Positions 23,780-30,832 of a DNA stretch of 30,832 nt are shown piece after piece (position 1 is the first letter of the stretch; each line of letters opens with the position of its first letter). The notes under the pieces are model-generated. The model searched no databases and was not told the origin of the DNA. It saw only the letters and a list, made by a program, of their open reading frames with translations. Made by a program: the position numbers and the translations under genes. The DNA comes from Bacillota bacterium (GTDB taxonomy: Bacteria > Bacillota > Clostridia > Saccharofermentanales > Fastidiosipilaceae): positions 1-30,832 of the forward strand of contig JAEZYR010000051.1 of NCBI GenBank assembly GCA_023442635.1, in the 5' to 3' direction.

Positions 23780-25465
23780 ATGAAACATCGTCATTTGCGC
23801 CGCATCTTGACAGGAGCCTGCAGCGCAACCCTACTGCTAGCCTTGTTGGCTGGTTGTGGCAATCAGGGCAAGCAAGGCAGCCAAACACCCGAAAAGAGCG
23901 GCAATACAGCCAAAGCTTCAGCTGAGCCTTCAGGCGATACCGCTACGCCCAGCAAGGCGGATACGGCCGAGAAAGTCAACATCAGCGTGTCTTTCTGGGA
24001 TATTGATCGCGCCTTCCCCCAAAAGCACGAGGGCAGCAACGACATTCGCGACTATATCTACAACAAGTTCAACATCGAAATCACGCCTGTCAATGTGACC
24101 TGGGGTGACGCCGAAGAAAAATACACGACCTGGGGCGCTTCGGGTCAGCTGCCCGACATCATTGGCGCTGCGGATTATGTCGGCTCATCTCGCTACTACG
24201 AGTGGATCGACAACGAAGTGATCCGCGCCTTGCCAGACAATCTGGACGCCTACCCCACGGTCAAAGAGCGCCTCAACTCGCCTGATGTAACGGCTTATGA
24301 CTACGAAGGCAAGCACTGGTTCTTCCCACGTTACACCTACCCTGAGGTCAAGTATTGGAGCATGGACCGCGGCATGATGCTGCGCAAAGACTGGCTCGAA
24401 AAGCTCAACCTCAAAATGCCTGAGACCGAGCAAGAATACATTGACACCCTGGTCGCCTTTGCAACCAAAGACCCTGATGGCAATGGCAAAAATGACACGG
24501 TCGGCTACCTACCTGCCGCTGGATTTGCTTACACGAGTCAGGGTTGGCCAGGCTTCGGCGTCGTGGACAATCGTTGGCGCTTGAACAGCGAGGGCAAGGT
24601 CGTCATGAACTGCGCCGAAAAAGAGGCGATGATGCCCCAAATGTCCTTCCTCCGCAAGCTCTTCAAGGCAGGCGGTATGGATCCTGACTTCTTGACCATG
24701 ACGAATGAGGAAACCCAAGAAAAGTTCGCCAGCGGTCGCGTCGGCCTATACGCCCGTCAGATCGCGCCTGCTCACTTTAACAGGCTGCATCAAAAGTGGG
24801 CCGCCCTCCAGCCCAATGTCGACTTTGTCGATGCTATCGAGTTTGTGCCAGGCCCCAGCCCCACAGGCAAGTACACCCGCTTTGAGGAAAAGGTCTATTG
24901 GTCGGAGTCCTACTTTAACTCCAATGTCGACGACACCAAGATGGATCGCATTCTGCAGCTCTACAATTGGCTCTGCAGCGAAGAAGGCATGCGGATGATG
25001 AGCTTTGGTATCGAAGGCAAACAGTACAAGATGAACAATGGCAAGGTTGAGATCACCCGCGAAAAGAATCCTGAAACCGGCCTCTACTACAATCTGCTCG
25101 ACTACGAGCCCTTCAGCGGTCTAGCCAGCCTGGCCACTTGGACGGGCGACAACATCCAGTATGAGAATCCCGCCATCGAGCCTCGTCTGGTGGAGAAGTG
25201 CAAGGCCGAACTCGACAAGCGCTCTACCCAATGGGAGAGCTCCAAGATTGATTGGCGCTTGAACGCTATCAACGTTCCTGAGAAAGAAGAGATTAGCGCC
25301 ATCAAGTTCAGCGATGACTGGGGTAACTTCATTATGAATACCTCCGACGCTAGCGACGATGAGCTCTATGAAGCCATGCGTAAAAACTGGGATGCCAACG
25401 GTTATTCCCGCGCTGTCGAAGCCATCACCGCTGCCGCCAAAGAGCAGGGTCTTCTGCCAGGCTAA
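23780..25465 (+). CDS. Extracellular sugar-binding lipoprotein of the ABC importer (LplA-like)
   Basis: This 561-residue protein begins with a lipoprotein signal peptide (LLLALLAGC, lipidated Cys at 26), followed by a Ser/Thr/Lys linker to about residue 65. The large solute-binding domain starts at VNISVSFWDIDRAFPQ and contains YNKFNIEITPVNVTWGDAEE, LPDIIGAADYVG and the calcium-loop-like DPDGNGKNDTVGY. Its size matches LplA-type binding proteins that serve two-permease CUT1 importers. GGGAGG five bases before ATG 23780 sets the start; the upstream ATG at 23756 would spoil the signal peptide. The ligand is unknown; a fucose-containing oligosaccharide is inferred from context only. Confidence 0.9.
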   Translation: MKHRHLRRILTGACSATLLLALLAGCGNQGKQGSQTPEKSGNTAKASAEPSGDTATPSKADTAEKVNISVSFWDIDRAFPQKHEGSNDIRDYIYNKFNIEITPVNVTWGDAEEKYTTWGASGQLPDIIGAADYVGSSRYYEWIDNEVIRALPDNLDAYPTVKERLNSPDVTAYDYEGKHWFFPRYTYPEVKYWSMDRGMMLRKDWLEKLNLKMPETEQEYIDTLVAFATKDPDGNGKNDTVGYLPAAGFAYTSQGWPGFGVVDNRWRLNSEGKVVMNCAEKEAMMPQMSFLRKLFKAGGMDPDFLTMTNEETQEKFASGRVGLYARQIAPAHFNRLHQKWAALQPNVDFVDAIEFVPGPSPTGKYTRFEEKVYWSESYFNSNVDDTKMDRILQLYNWLCSEEGMRMMSFGIEGKQYKMNNGKVEITREKNPETGLYYNLLDYEPFSGLASLATWTGDNIQYENPAIEPRLVEKCKAELDKRSTQWESSKIDWRLNAINVPEKEEISAIKFSDDWGNFIMNTSDASDDELYEAMRKNWDANGYSRAVEAITAAAKEQGLLPG

Positions 25466-25551
25466 GGCCTAGGGTACATGGGAAGGGGGGCTTCGAAGTG
25501 CCCCCTCTCCTATGCAGCAATCGCCTACACCGCCAGTCGCCCTGAAAGCAC

Positions 25552-25596
25552 AAAAAGCTAGGATGCTTGTTAAGACAAGGTTCTAGCTTTTCTTTC
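25552..25596. terminator. Bidirectional terminator between the importer operon and the fucosidase gene
   Basis: AAAAGCTAG (25553-25561) pairs with CTAGCTTTT (25583-25591), and an inner CTTGT/ACAAG stem continues it. T-rich sequence flanks both sides, so it can end transcripts from both convergent units. A G+C-rich hairpin without T-run (GGGGGC/GCCCCC, 25486-25505) lies closer to the importer stop. Confidence 0.8.
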
Positions 25597-25681
25597 TGTT
25601 GGGCTGTATGGCTGATCCTACTGGTAGAGCCCTAGCCTAGCGTCTCGCTTAGCCTGCCGTGGCGGAGCTCAGCAGCAACAA

Positions 25682-27064
25682 TCAGTACAGCTCAAAGCGA
25701 GTCAGATGGGGCTCACCGCGGCAGGCTAAGATCTCCAGTCGCCAGTAGCGAGCCGCCTGGTCTTCCTCTGGCAAAGCAAGAATGCGCTTGTAGCCCACGG
25801 TCTTGCCTTCAACGAGCACCTCAAAAGGCCCTTCCGCGCTTTGGGCAGTGCTCAGGCGGTACTGTTCTATGCGCTGACTTTGGCGGATGTCTTCTGCCAA
25901 AAGCAAATAACGAGCGCTGATAGCCTCGCCCGCTTCTAGCTGATAGCAAGCCACCTGGCCGCCAGTCGTGGCCGAAGCCTCCGCACACTGGCTGCTCGCA
26001 TCGGCAGCCACGAGCGGCTGGGCAAAAGTCGTCTGCAACCATTCTCCAAACGCCTGCAGACGAGCCACATCAGCCGCCGCCAGAAGGCCGTCTGGAGCTG
26101 GGCTGACATTGAGAAGTAGACTCGCATTGCCACCGACAGAAGCCAGATAGAGCTGCTGCAAGTTCTCGAAGCTGCGCAGTTTGTCATTTTCTTTCTCGTG
26201 ATAAAACCAGCCTGGCCGCAAGGAACAGTCTACTTCGGCTGGATACCAGCACAGATCCTCCCCCATCGCCAGTCGCTCTCTAAGGCGTGCTCTTGAGCCC
26301 AAGTCCTCACTGCGGCTCGGGATGCGCTCACGAAAGGCTGTGTCGTCGGCCTGTTGGGAGTCCTTTTGGATGCGCTCATTGTCTCGCAAACTAGCTGGTA
26401 CCACGCTCCATTCCTGCTCGCGGCAAATACCTGCCTCATTGCCACACCAGCGCACATCTGGACCACAGATGCTGATGACCGCCTGAGGTTGTAAGCGACG
26501 AATTTCAGCATAATAGCGATCCCAGTCATAGGTCTGGCGACGACCGTTCGGTCCCTCACCACAAGCGCCATCAAACCAGACGCAAAAAAGTTCACCGTAG
26601 TTGCTCAACAACTCGCGCAATTGTGCGACAAAAAAGTCGTTGTATGCCTCGCTCCCATAACAGGCTTCATGGCGATCCCACGGCGATAAATAAAGGCCTA
26701 AGCGCAGGCCAAAGCGCTGACAAGACGCCGCCAATTGCCCCACAATATCTTTCTTGTAGGGGCTGTAGGCCACACTGTGGGTCGTGGTCTCTGTTGGCCA
26801 AAGGCAAAAGCCATCGTGGTGTTTGGCCGTCAAGATGACCCCCTTCATGCCAGCTGCCTTGAGGCTTTGGCACCATTGGTCGGTGTCTAAATGACTTGGA
26901 TTAAAGCGTTTCGGATCCTCTGTTCCATCGCCCCATTCGCGGTCGTACATCGTGTTCATACCAAAATGAACAAAAGCGTAAAACTCCAAAGTCTGCCAAG
27001 CCAGCTGCCGCTCGCTCGGCCGAACAGCCAGCATTTTTTCGATTAAGCCCTGTTCTGTCTGCAT
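25682..27064 (-). CDS. Alpha-L-fucosidase, glycoside hydrolase family 29
   Basis: This 460-residue enzyme carries GH29 hallmarks: FYAFVHFGMNT (about 28-37), GVILTAKHHDGFCLWPTETT (about 75-94), GLYLSPWDRH (about 123-132) and CVWFDGACGEG (161-171), where D165 is the likely nucleophile. The WFDGA form and the length resemble the linkage-selective subfamily (GH29-B). Residues after about 340 form a C-terminal beta-sandwich-like region. There is no signal peptide, so it acts in the cytoplasm on imported oligosaccharides, releasing L-fucose. It is convergent with the ABC importer operon and 4.4 kb from fucO. Internal frames on the same strand are shadows. Activity on other 6-deoxy sugars is possible. 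Confidence 0.9.
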   Translation of the reverse strand: MQTEQGLIEKMLAVRPSERQLAWQTLEFYAFVHFGMNTMYDREWGDGTEDPKRFNPSHLDTDQWCQSLKAAGMKGVILTAKHHDGFCLWPTETTTHSVAYSPYKKDIVGQLAASCQRFGLRLGLYLSPWDRHEACYGSEAYNDFFVAQLRELLSNYGELFCVWFDGACGEGPNGRRQTYDWDRYYAEIRRLQPQAVISICGPDVRWCGNEAGICREQEWSVVPASLRDNERIQKDSQQADDTAFRERIPSRSEDLGSRARLRERLAMGEDLCWYPAEVDCSLRPGWFYHEKENDKLRSFENLQQLYLASVGGNASLLLNVSPAPDGLLAAADVARLQAFGEWLQTTFAQPLVAADASSQCAEASATTGGQVACYQLEAGEAISARYLLLAEDIRQSQRIEQYRLSTAQSAEGPFEVLVEGKTVGYKRILALPEEDQAARYWRLEILACRGEPHLTRFELY

Positions 27065-27164
27065 ATAGCCTTTTCCTTTCTGCCCTAGCGCTAGCTTAGC
27101 TGCCCCTCGACAGGAGAGCCGCCTGCGCTTGCCGCTTGCCTGGCTTGGGCGCCTAGCTCCTGCG

Positions 27165-27170
27165 ATTGTA
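27165..27170 (-). promoter_or_regulatory. Candidate -10 for the fucosidase gene
   Basis: On the minus strand TACAAT lies about 100 bases before the fucosidase start, with a poor TTCAAG 18 bases upstream. It is the best sigma-A-like site in this 262-base divergent gap; the rest of the gap shows no recognised feature. Confidence 0.35.
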
Positions 27171-27287
27171 TCAATTCTGCTAGGCCAACTTGAAGCGCCT
27201 AGAGACCCCCAGACTGTTCGATGATCGTCAAGGCCTGACCTACCAAGCTATGCCCTTATGCAGACATCCCTTCAATTGAGATCAAGG

Positions 27288-27293
27288 TACAAT
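27288..27293 (+). promoter_or_regulatory. Candidate -10 for the purine nucleoside phosphorylase operon
   Basis: TACAAT lies 33 bases before ATG 27327, with no clear -35 at normal spacing. TTGAGA is too close (eight bases). Position and A/T content favour it, but it is not proven. Confidence 0.35.
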
Positions 27294-27326
27294 ACAGAAC
27301 AAAGAAGTCTCTGCAGGAGGTTCCTG

Positions 27327-28265
27327 ATGTCTCACTTAGCCCATACCCATACAGCTCGCCCTAACCCTTGGCTCGCCCTCAAGCCTTGCTTAGACCACAT
27401 CCGCGAGCGGACGTCTTTTCAGCCCCAAGTAGGCCTCATTCTCGGCTCTGGCCTCGGTCACTATGCCAGCAAAATCCAAGTCGAATGTGTCATTCCCTAT
27501 CGCGACTTACCAGGCTTCCCTGTCTCTACAGTGGCTGGCCATGCAGGGCAATTCATCTTCGGTTATGTCGGCCAGACCCCGATTGTCGCTATGCAAGGTC
27601 GCGTGCATTTTTATGAGGGCTACAGCATGTCCGAAGTCGTACTGCCAACCCGCTTGATGGCCCTCCTAGGTGTCTGTGTCCTCTTTTTGAGCAATGCGGC
27701 TGGCGGTGTGAACGAGCGTTTTGGCGTCGGCGATTTAATGCTCATCAAAGATCAGATCGCTTCTTTTGTGCCCTCTCCCCTCATCGGGCCTAATCCTGAC
27801 GCCATGGGGCTGCGCTTTCCAGACATGAGCGAGATCTATGACCAAGAACTCTCTGCCCTGATCCAAGCAGCCGCGCAAGATCTCAACATTCCGTTGCAAG
27901 AGGGGCAGTATCTGCAGTTTACAGGTCCCAACTTTGAAAGCCCTGCGGAGATTCGCATGGCACGTACCCTAGGGGCCGATGCCGTCGGTATGAGTACAGC
28001 CTGTGAGGCGCTGGCTGCCCGTCATCTGGGTCTGCGAGTTGTCGGTATCTCTCTCATCTCAAACGCAGCTGCAGGCCTGAGTGAGTCTCCTCTGACGCAC
28101 GAAGAAGTCCAAGAAGCAGCTGACCTCGCTGCCCCTCGTTTCGAATCGCTTGTGACCGAGTCCATCCAGCGCTTTGCCTCTGTTCTACCTGCCGTCCAAG
28201 CCGCACGCCAAGCCCGACTCGAAGAGCAACTGCGCTATATCGCCCAACTCAGTCAGGAGGCCTAA
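27327..28265 (+). CDS. punA: Purine nucleoside phosphorylase, trimeric type
   Basis: This 312-residue protein shows the phosphate loop GLILGSGLG (about 36-44), GHAG (H72), MQGRVHFYEGY (about 89-99), LSNAAGGVN, GPNFESPAE (F203, E204) and VGMSTACEALAARH. It phosphorolyses purine nucleosides to base and (deoxy)ribose-1-phosphate. N246 in SLISNAAAG sits where trimeric enzymes specific for hypoxanthine/guanine have Asn and methylthioadenosine phosphorylases have Asp, favouring inosine/guanosine. AGGAGG six bases before ATG 27327 sets the start. The C terminus extends about 25 residues beyond the usual end as an Arg/Gln/Glu-rich helix. The next gene starts one base after the stop. Confidence 0.92.
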   Translation: MSHLAHTHTARPNPWLALKPCLDHIRERTSFQPQVGLILGSGLGHYASKIQVECVIPYRDLPGFPVSTVAGHAGQFIFGYVGQTPIVAMQGRVHFYEGYSMSEVVLPTRLMALLGVCVLFLSNAAGGVNERFGVGDLMLIKDQIASFVPSPLIGPNPDAMGLRFPDMSEIYDQELSALIQAAAQDLNIPLQEGQYLQFTGPNFESPAEIRMARTLGADAVGMSTACEALAARHLGLRVVGISLISNAAAGLSESPLTHEEVQEAADLAAPRFESLVTESIQRFASVLPAVQAARQARLEEQLRYIAQLSQEA

Positions 28266-28266
28266 T

Positions 28267-29214
28267 ATGCGCGGTCTTTATTTTGATGGCAACAGGATCG
28301 CCTATCGCGAAGACCTGCCTGAACCTGAACGTCTTGAAGGCGAAAGCCTCATTCAGGTACACCTAGCTGGTGTTTGCAACACCGATCGTGAAATGCTTCG
28401 CGGCTACAGACCCGATTTCAAAGGTGTTCTAGGGCACGAATTTGTCGGTACGGTCGTGGCCTCTGACCGCGCCGACTGGGTCGGACGCCGCGTCGTCGGC
28501 GAACTCAATCAAGGCTGTGGCCACTGCGATCTCTGCCGCAAGGGCCTCGAAAAACACTGCTTACAGCGGCGGGTTTTGGGCATACACGGGCGCAGCGGCT
28601 GCTTTGCGGAGCGTTTCACCCTGCCCACACGTCTGTTACATCTTGTGCCAGAACAACTAGCAGACGAGGAGGCGATCTACACAGAGCCCTTTGCAGCGGC
28701 CTTGCAGATCCTCGAAGCTGACCACATCCCTCCTACAGCTTCGGTAGCCGTCATAGGAGACGGTCGTTTGGCTTTGATGTGTACCCAGGTTCTGGCCAGA
28801 CTCGGCCTAGAACCTACCATATTGGGTCGCCATCCAGAGAAGTGGGATAATTTCGCGCCCTTTGCCAAAACAGACTGGGGAAAAAATTATCACGAACCCC
28901 AGTTTGATTGGGTCGTCGAAGCCAGTGGCTCCCCCTCAGGCCTTGAGCAGGCTCTCGAAATTGTGCAACGAGCGGGCTGCATCATTCTCAAGAGCACCTA
29001 TGCCCAAAAAACATCTCTCGATATGAGTCAGGTCGCCGTGCATGAACTCTCCATCAAAGGCAGTCGCTGTGGTCCTTTTGAGCCAGCCTTGCGCCTCTTG
29101 GCCAAAGGTCAAGTCAAGCTACCAGCCGTGAGCCTCTACGCACCAGAACAGTGGCAAGAAGCCTTGAGTGGCTCAGCCTTTAAGAGCGTTTTTGATTTTC
29201 GCCAAAAGCCCTAA
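28267..29214 (+). CDS. Zinc-dependent medium-chain alcohol dehydrogenase
   Basis: This 315-residue protein has the medium-chain dehydrogenase pattern: catalytic zinc ligands C37 and H57-E58 (GVCNTD, LGHEFVG), the structural-zinc cysteines C84, C87, C90 and C98 (GCGHCDLCRKGLEKHC), and E140 in YTEPFAAAL. The cofactor loop is VIGDGRLAL, where Ala replaces the third Gly. It is about 30 residues shorter than typical threonine or sorbitol dehydrogenases. AGGAGG spans the end of the phosphorylase gene six bases before the ATG, so the genes are tightly coupled. Its place between a nucleoside phosphorylase and mtnA suggests it handles an aldehyde or sugar from nucleoside breakdown, but the substrate cannot be read from sequence. 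Confidence 0.88.
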   Translation: MRGLYFDGNRIAYREDLPEPERLEGESLIQVHLAGVCNTDREMLRGYRPDFKGVLGHEFVGTVVASDRADWVGRRVVGELNQGCGHCDLCRKGLEKHCLQRRVLGIHGRSGCFAERFTLPTRLLHLVPEQLADEEAIYTEPFAAALQILEADHIPPTASVAVIGDGRLALMCTQVLARLGLEPTILGRHPEKWDNFAPFAKTDWGKNYHEPQFDWVVEASGSPSGLEQALEIVQRAGCIILKSTYAQKTSLDMSQVAVHELSIKGSRCGPFEPALRLLAKGQVKLPAVSLYAPEQWQEALSGSAFKSVFDFRQKP

Positions 29215-29293
29215 AAGCAGCGCACAAAACTCAGTTCGCGCTTCATAGCCAAGCGCAACAAAATATCCAGGCTATACAAAGGAGGAAACATCC

Positions 29294-30370
29294 ATGCCCA
29301 AACGTCCAAATAATGTCTCGCTAACAGCTGACGGGCGCGCCATCCACCTTCTCGACCAGAGTCAGCTACCCTTGCGCGAGGTCTTTTTAGACCTTGATCG
29401 AGCTGAGACTTGCTACGAAGCGATTCGCGCCTTGCGGATCCGCGGAGCGCCGGCAATCGGCATTTTTGCTGGCTATGCCCTTTTTGTTCTCGGACAACAG
29501 ATTCAGGCAGAAGATCCGCAGACTTTTCTGGCTGAGTTGGAACGACTGGCCGACTACCTCAATAGCGCTCGCCCCACGGCTGTCAACTTAAGCTGGGCGC
29601 TCAAACGCCAAATGCAAGTCGCTCGACAGCATCAAGCCGAGGGCATCCCAGCCATCTTGGCCGCCCTCAAGGCTGAAGCGATCGCCATCCAAGACGAGGA
29701 TATCGCCATGTGTCAGGCAATAGCCGAGCACGGCCTGAGTTTGCTCAAGCCTGGCGATGGCCTCCTCACCCACTGCAACGCTGGTCCTTTGGCCACATCG
29801 CTCTATGGCACAGCCCTGGGACCCATGTTGCTAGGCCAAGAGCAGGGCTACGCTTTTCATGTGTTTGCGGATGAAACCCGCCCCCTCCTGCAGGGCGCTC
29901 GTCTGACCAGTTACGAGCTCCAGGCAGCTGGGGTCGACGTCACCCTTATTTGTGACAACATGGCTTCGATCGTGATGAAGTCAGGGCAGATTCAGGCCTG
30001 CTTGGTCGGCTGTGACCGCGTGGCAGCCAACGGCGATGCAGCCAACAAAATCGGCACCAGCGGCGTCGCTATCTTGGCCAAACACTATGGCATCCCCTTC
30101 TATGTCTTGGGGCCTACCTCCACCATCGACCTTGACTGTCCCACGGGCGCTGATATCGAGATCGAAGAAAGACCTGGCGAAGAAATCTCGACGCTTTGGT
30201 ACGAAAAGCCCATGGCACCACAGGGGGTCAAAACCTACAACCCAGCCTTTGACGTGACGGATCACGAGCTCATCAGCGCCATTATTACCGAAGCTGGTGT
30301 TTGCAGAGCCCCTTATGACGTTTCCTTGCGGGAGGCTGTTTTGGCAGCTGAGCAACGCCGTCAAAAGTAA
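29294..30370 (+). CDS. mtnA: Methylthioribose-1-phosphate isomerase
   Basis: This 358-residue protein has the family marks IRGAPAIGIFAGYAL (about 49-63), THCNAGPLATSLYGTALG with catalytic C161, ADETRPLLQGARLTSYEL, and GCDRVAANGDAANKIGTSG with catalytic D241, matching the Cys160/Asp240 pair of characterised MtnA. It converts 5-methylthioribose-1-phosphate, and in some organisms 5-deoxyribose-1-phosphate, to the ribulose form. The close eIF2B-like and ribose-1,5-bisphosphate isomerase families are less likely given this motif set. GGAGG lies eight bases before the ATG. A gap of 79 bases separates it from the dehydrogenase; a terminator follows. No other methionine-salvage gene is in the window. 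Confidence 0.93.
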   Translation: MPKRPNNVSLTADGRAIHLLDQSQLPLREVFLDLDRAETCYEAIRALRIRGAPAIGIFAGYALFVLGQQIQAEDPQTFLAELERLADYLNSARPTAVNLSWALKRQMQVARQHQAEGIPAILAALKAEAIAIQDEDIAMCQAIAEHGLSLLKPGDGLLTHCNAGPLATSLYGTALGPMLLGQEQGYAFHVFADETRPLLQGARLTSYELQAAGVDVTLICDNMASIVMKSGQIQACLVGCDRVAANGDAANKIGTSGVAILAKHYGIPFYVLGPTSTIDLDCPTGADIEIEERPGEEISTLWYEKPMAPQGVKTYNPAFDVTDHELISAIITEAGVCRAPYDVSLREAVLAAEQRRQK

Positions 30371-30454
30371 AGGCAAGCTCAGCTGATCCTGTCCTTTTGC
30401 TTTTTGCCAAGGCGCCAAAAGCCAAAAGACTAGAAAATGCATCTGAGCTCGAGG

Positions 30455-30485
30455 AAAACGGCTGTGCATTTGCCTAGCCGTTTTT
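30455..30485 (+). terminator. Rho-independent terminator after mtnA
   Basis: AAAACGGCT (30455-30463) pairs with AGCCGTTTT (30476-30484) around a 12-base loop, ending in five T. An imperfect A/T-rich hairpin lies upstream at about 30395-30430. Confidence 0.85.
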
Positions 30486-30568
30486 CTTATGCCACAAAGC
30501 GCCCCTCATAAATTGCATTGACTTCATAGATAGCCTCGGCTAACACTCTTAGTCTCGCTGCAAATCGC

Positions 30569-30574
30569 TATAAT
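30569..30574 (+). promoter_or_regulatory. Candidate -10 (TATAAT) for the last lipoprotein gene
   Basis: A perfect TATAAT lies 64 bases before ATG 30639, after the mtnA terminator. No convincing -35 is present at 16-18 bases. Confidence 0.45.
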
Positions 30575-30638
30575 GAAGCCGTACTGTTCTTCAACGCAGG
30601 AGCAGTAACGGTTTTCCAATTGAGGAGGAAGAATTGAG

Positions 30639-30832
30639 ATGATGACGCTTCGTCGCGCCTTTGCAGGCGTTCTGAGCGCAGGCTTGGTATTTGGTTTGGC
30701 CGCTTGTGGCCCCAAAACCACCAAGACCACTGACACGCCCACAAGCAGTACCCCAAGCGCTTCGGCAAGCCAGGACAGCAGCAAACCGAGCAGCTCAGCT
30801 TCGAACACTGAGTCCGCTCCATCGTCCCAGCC
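30639..30832 (+). CDS. Lipoprotein, probably substrate-binding, partial at right edge
   Basis: About 64 residues are visible: a basic start, a hydrophobic core and the lipobox GLAAC with lipidated Cys at 23, followed by a Thr/Ser/Pro/Lys-rich linker. This is the usual opening of a Gram-positive solute-binding lipoprotein, like the importer protein at 23780. The functional domain is outside the window. GGAGG ten bases before ATG 30639 and a perfect TATAAT upstream support the start. The preceding nucleoside-related genes make a nucleoside-binding protein a reasonable guess, but the terminator between them makes the link weak. Confidence 0.8.
   Translation, partial: MMTLRRAFAGVLSAGLVFGLAACGPKTTKTTDTPTSSTPSASASQDSSKPSSSASNTESAPSSQ

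Noticed and set aside
25481..25508. G+C-rich hairpin after the binding-protein gene as its terminator
   Set aside because: No T-run follows it; the hairpin at 25552-25596 with T-rich flanks is the better terminator.

Overview
The window looks like chromosome from a Gram-positive anaerobe, most likely Bacillota/Clostridia. The evidence is consistent AGGAGG-type ribosome binding sites, lipobox lipoproteins, a class III (anaerobic) ribonucleotide reductase, LplB/YtcP-type sugar permeases without an ATPase gene of their own, and many hairpin-plus-T-run terminators. I cannot name the genus from sequence alone. Most of the window has moderate-to-high G+C; bases 1.5-4.7 kb are visibly AT-richer.

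Layout. (1) 1-1208, minus strand: a transhydrogenase alpha subunit cut by the window edge. (2) 1510-4703, plus strand: an AT-rich restriction-modification cassette of BcgI type, with nuclease and methylase fused in one subunit. Its specificity gene is split by a frameshift in a (CT)5 tract, next to an in-frame 24-bp tandem duplication in the linker between the two target-recognition domains. (3) 4717-9881, minus strand: nrdD-nrdG behind a pair of NrdR-like boxes, then an ABC exporter and an unrecognised 165-residue protein. (4) 10168-13085, minus strand: a three-gene operon of TIM-barrel isomerase, Gfo/Idh/MocA oxidoreductase and TIM-barrel isomerase, with a perfect LacI-type palindrome at its promoter and a strong terminator. 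(5) 13505-16503, plus strand: a membrane glycosyltransferase and a MATE exporter. (6) 16856-19887, plus strand: a GntR-LacI chimeric regulator with a long disordered tail, followed by a CapA-like protein. (7) 20099-27064: fucO, a sugar importer (two permeases and a lipoprotein) and a convergent cytoplasmic GH29 alpha-L-fucosidase. (8) 27327-30370, plus strand: purine nucleoside phosphorylase, zinc alcohol dehydrogenase and mtnA. (9) 30639-end: the start of another lipoprotein.

How the parts may work together. The fucosidase, importer and lactaldehyde reductase fit use of fucosylated oligosaccharides: uptake, intracellular release of L-fucose, and reduction of lactaldehyde to propanediol. The isomerase-dehydrogenase operon fits a pathway that oxidises a sugar or glycoside before cleaving or isomerising it. 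The phosphorylase-dehydrogenase-mtnA group fits nucleoside or 5-deoxyribose salvage. The most striking item is the restriction system, whose specificity subunit carries two mutable elements that could switch its DNA target. No CRISPR array, transposase, prophage gene, tRNA or rRNA was seen.
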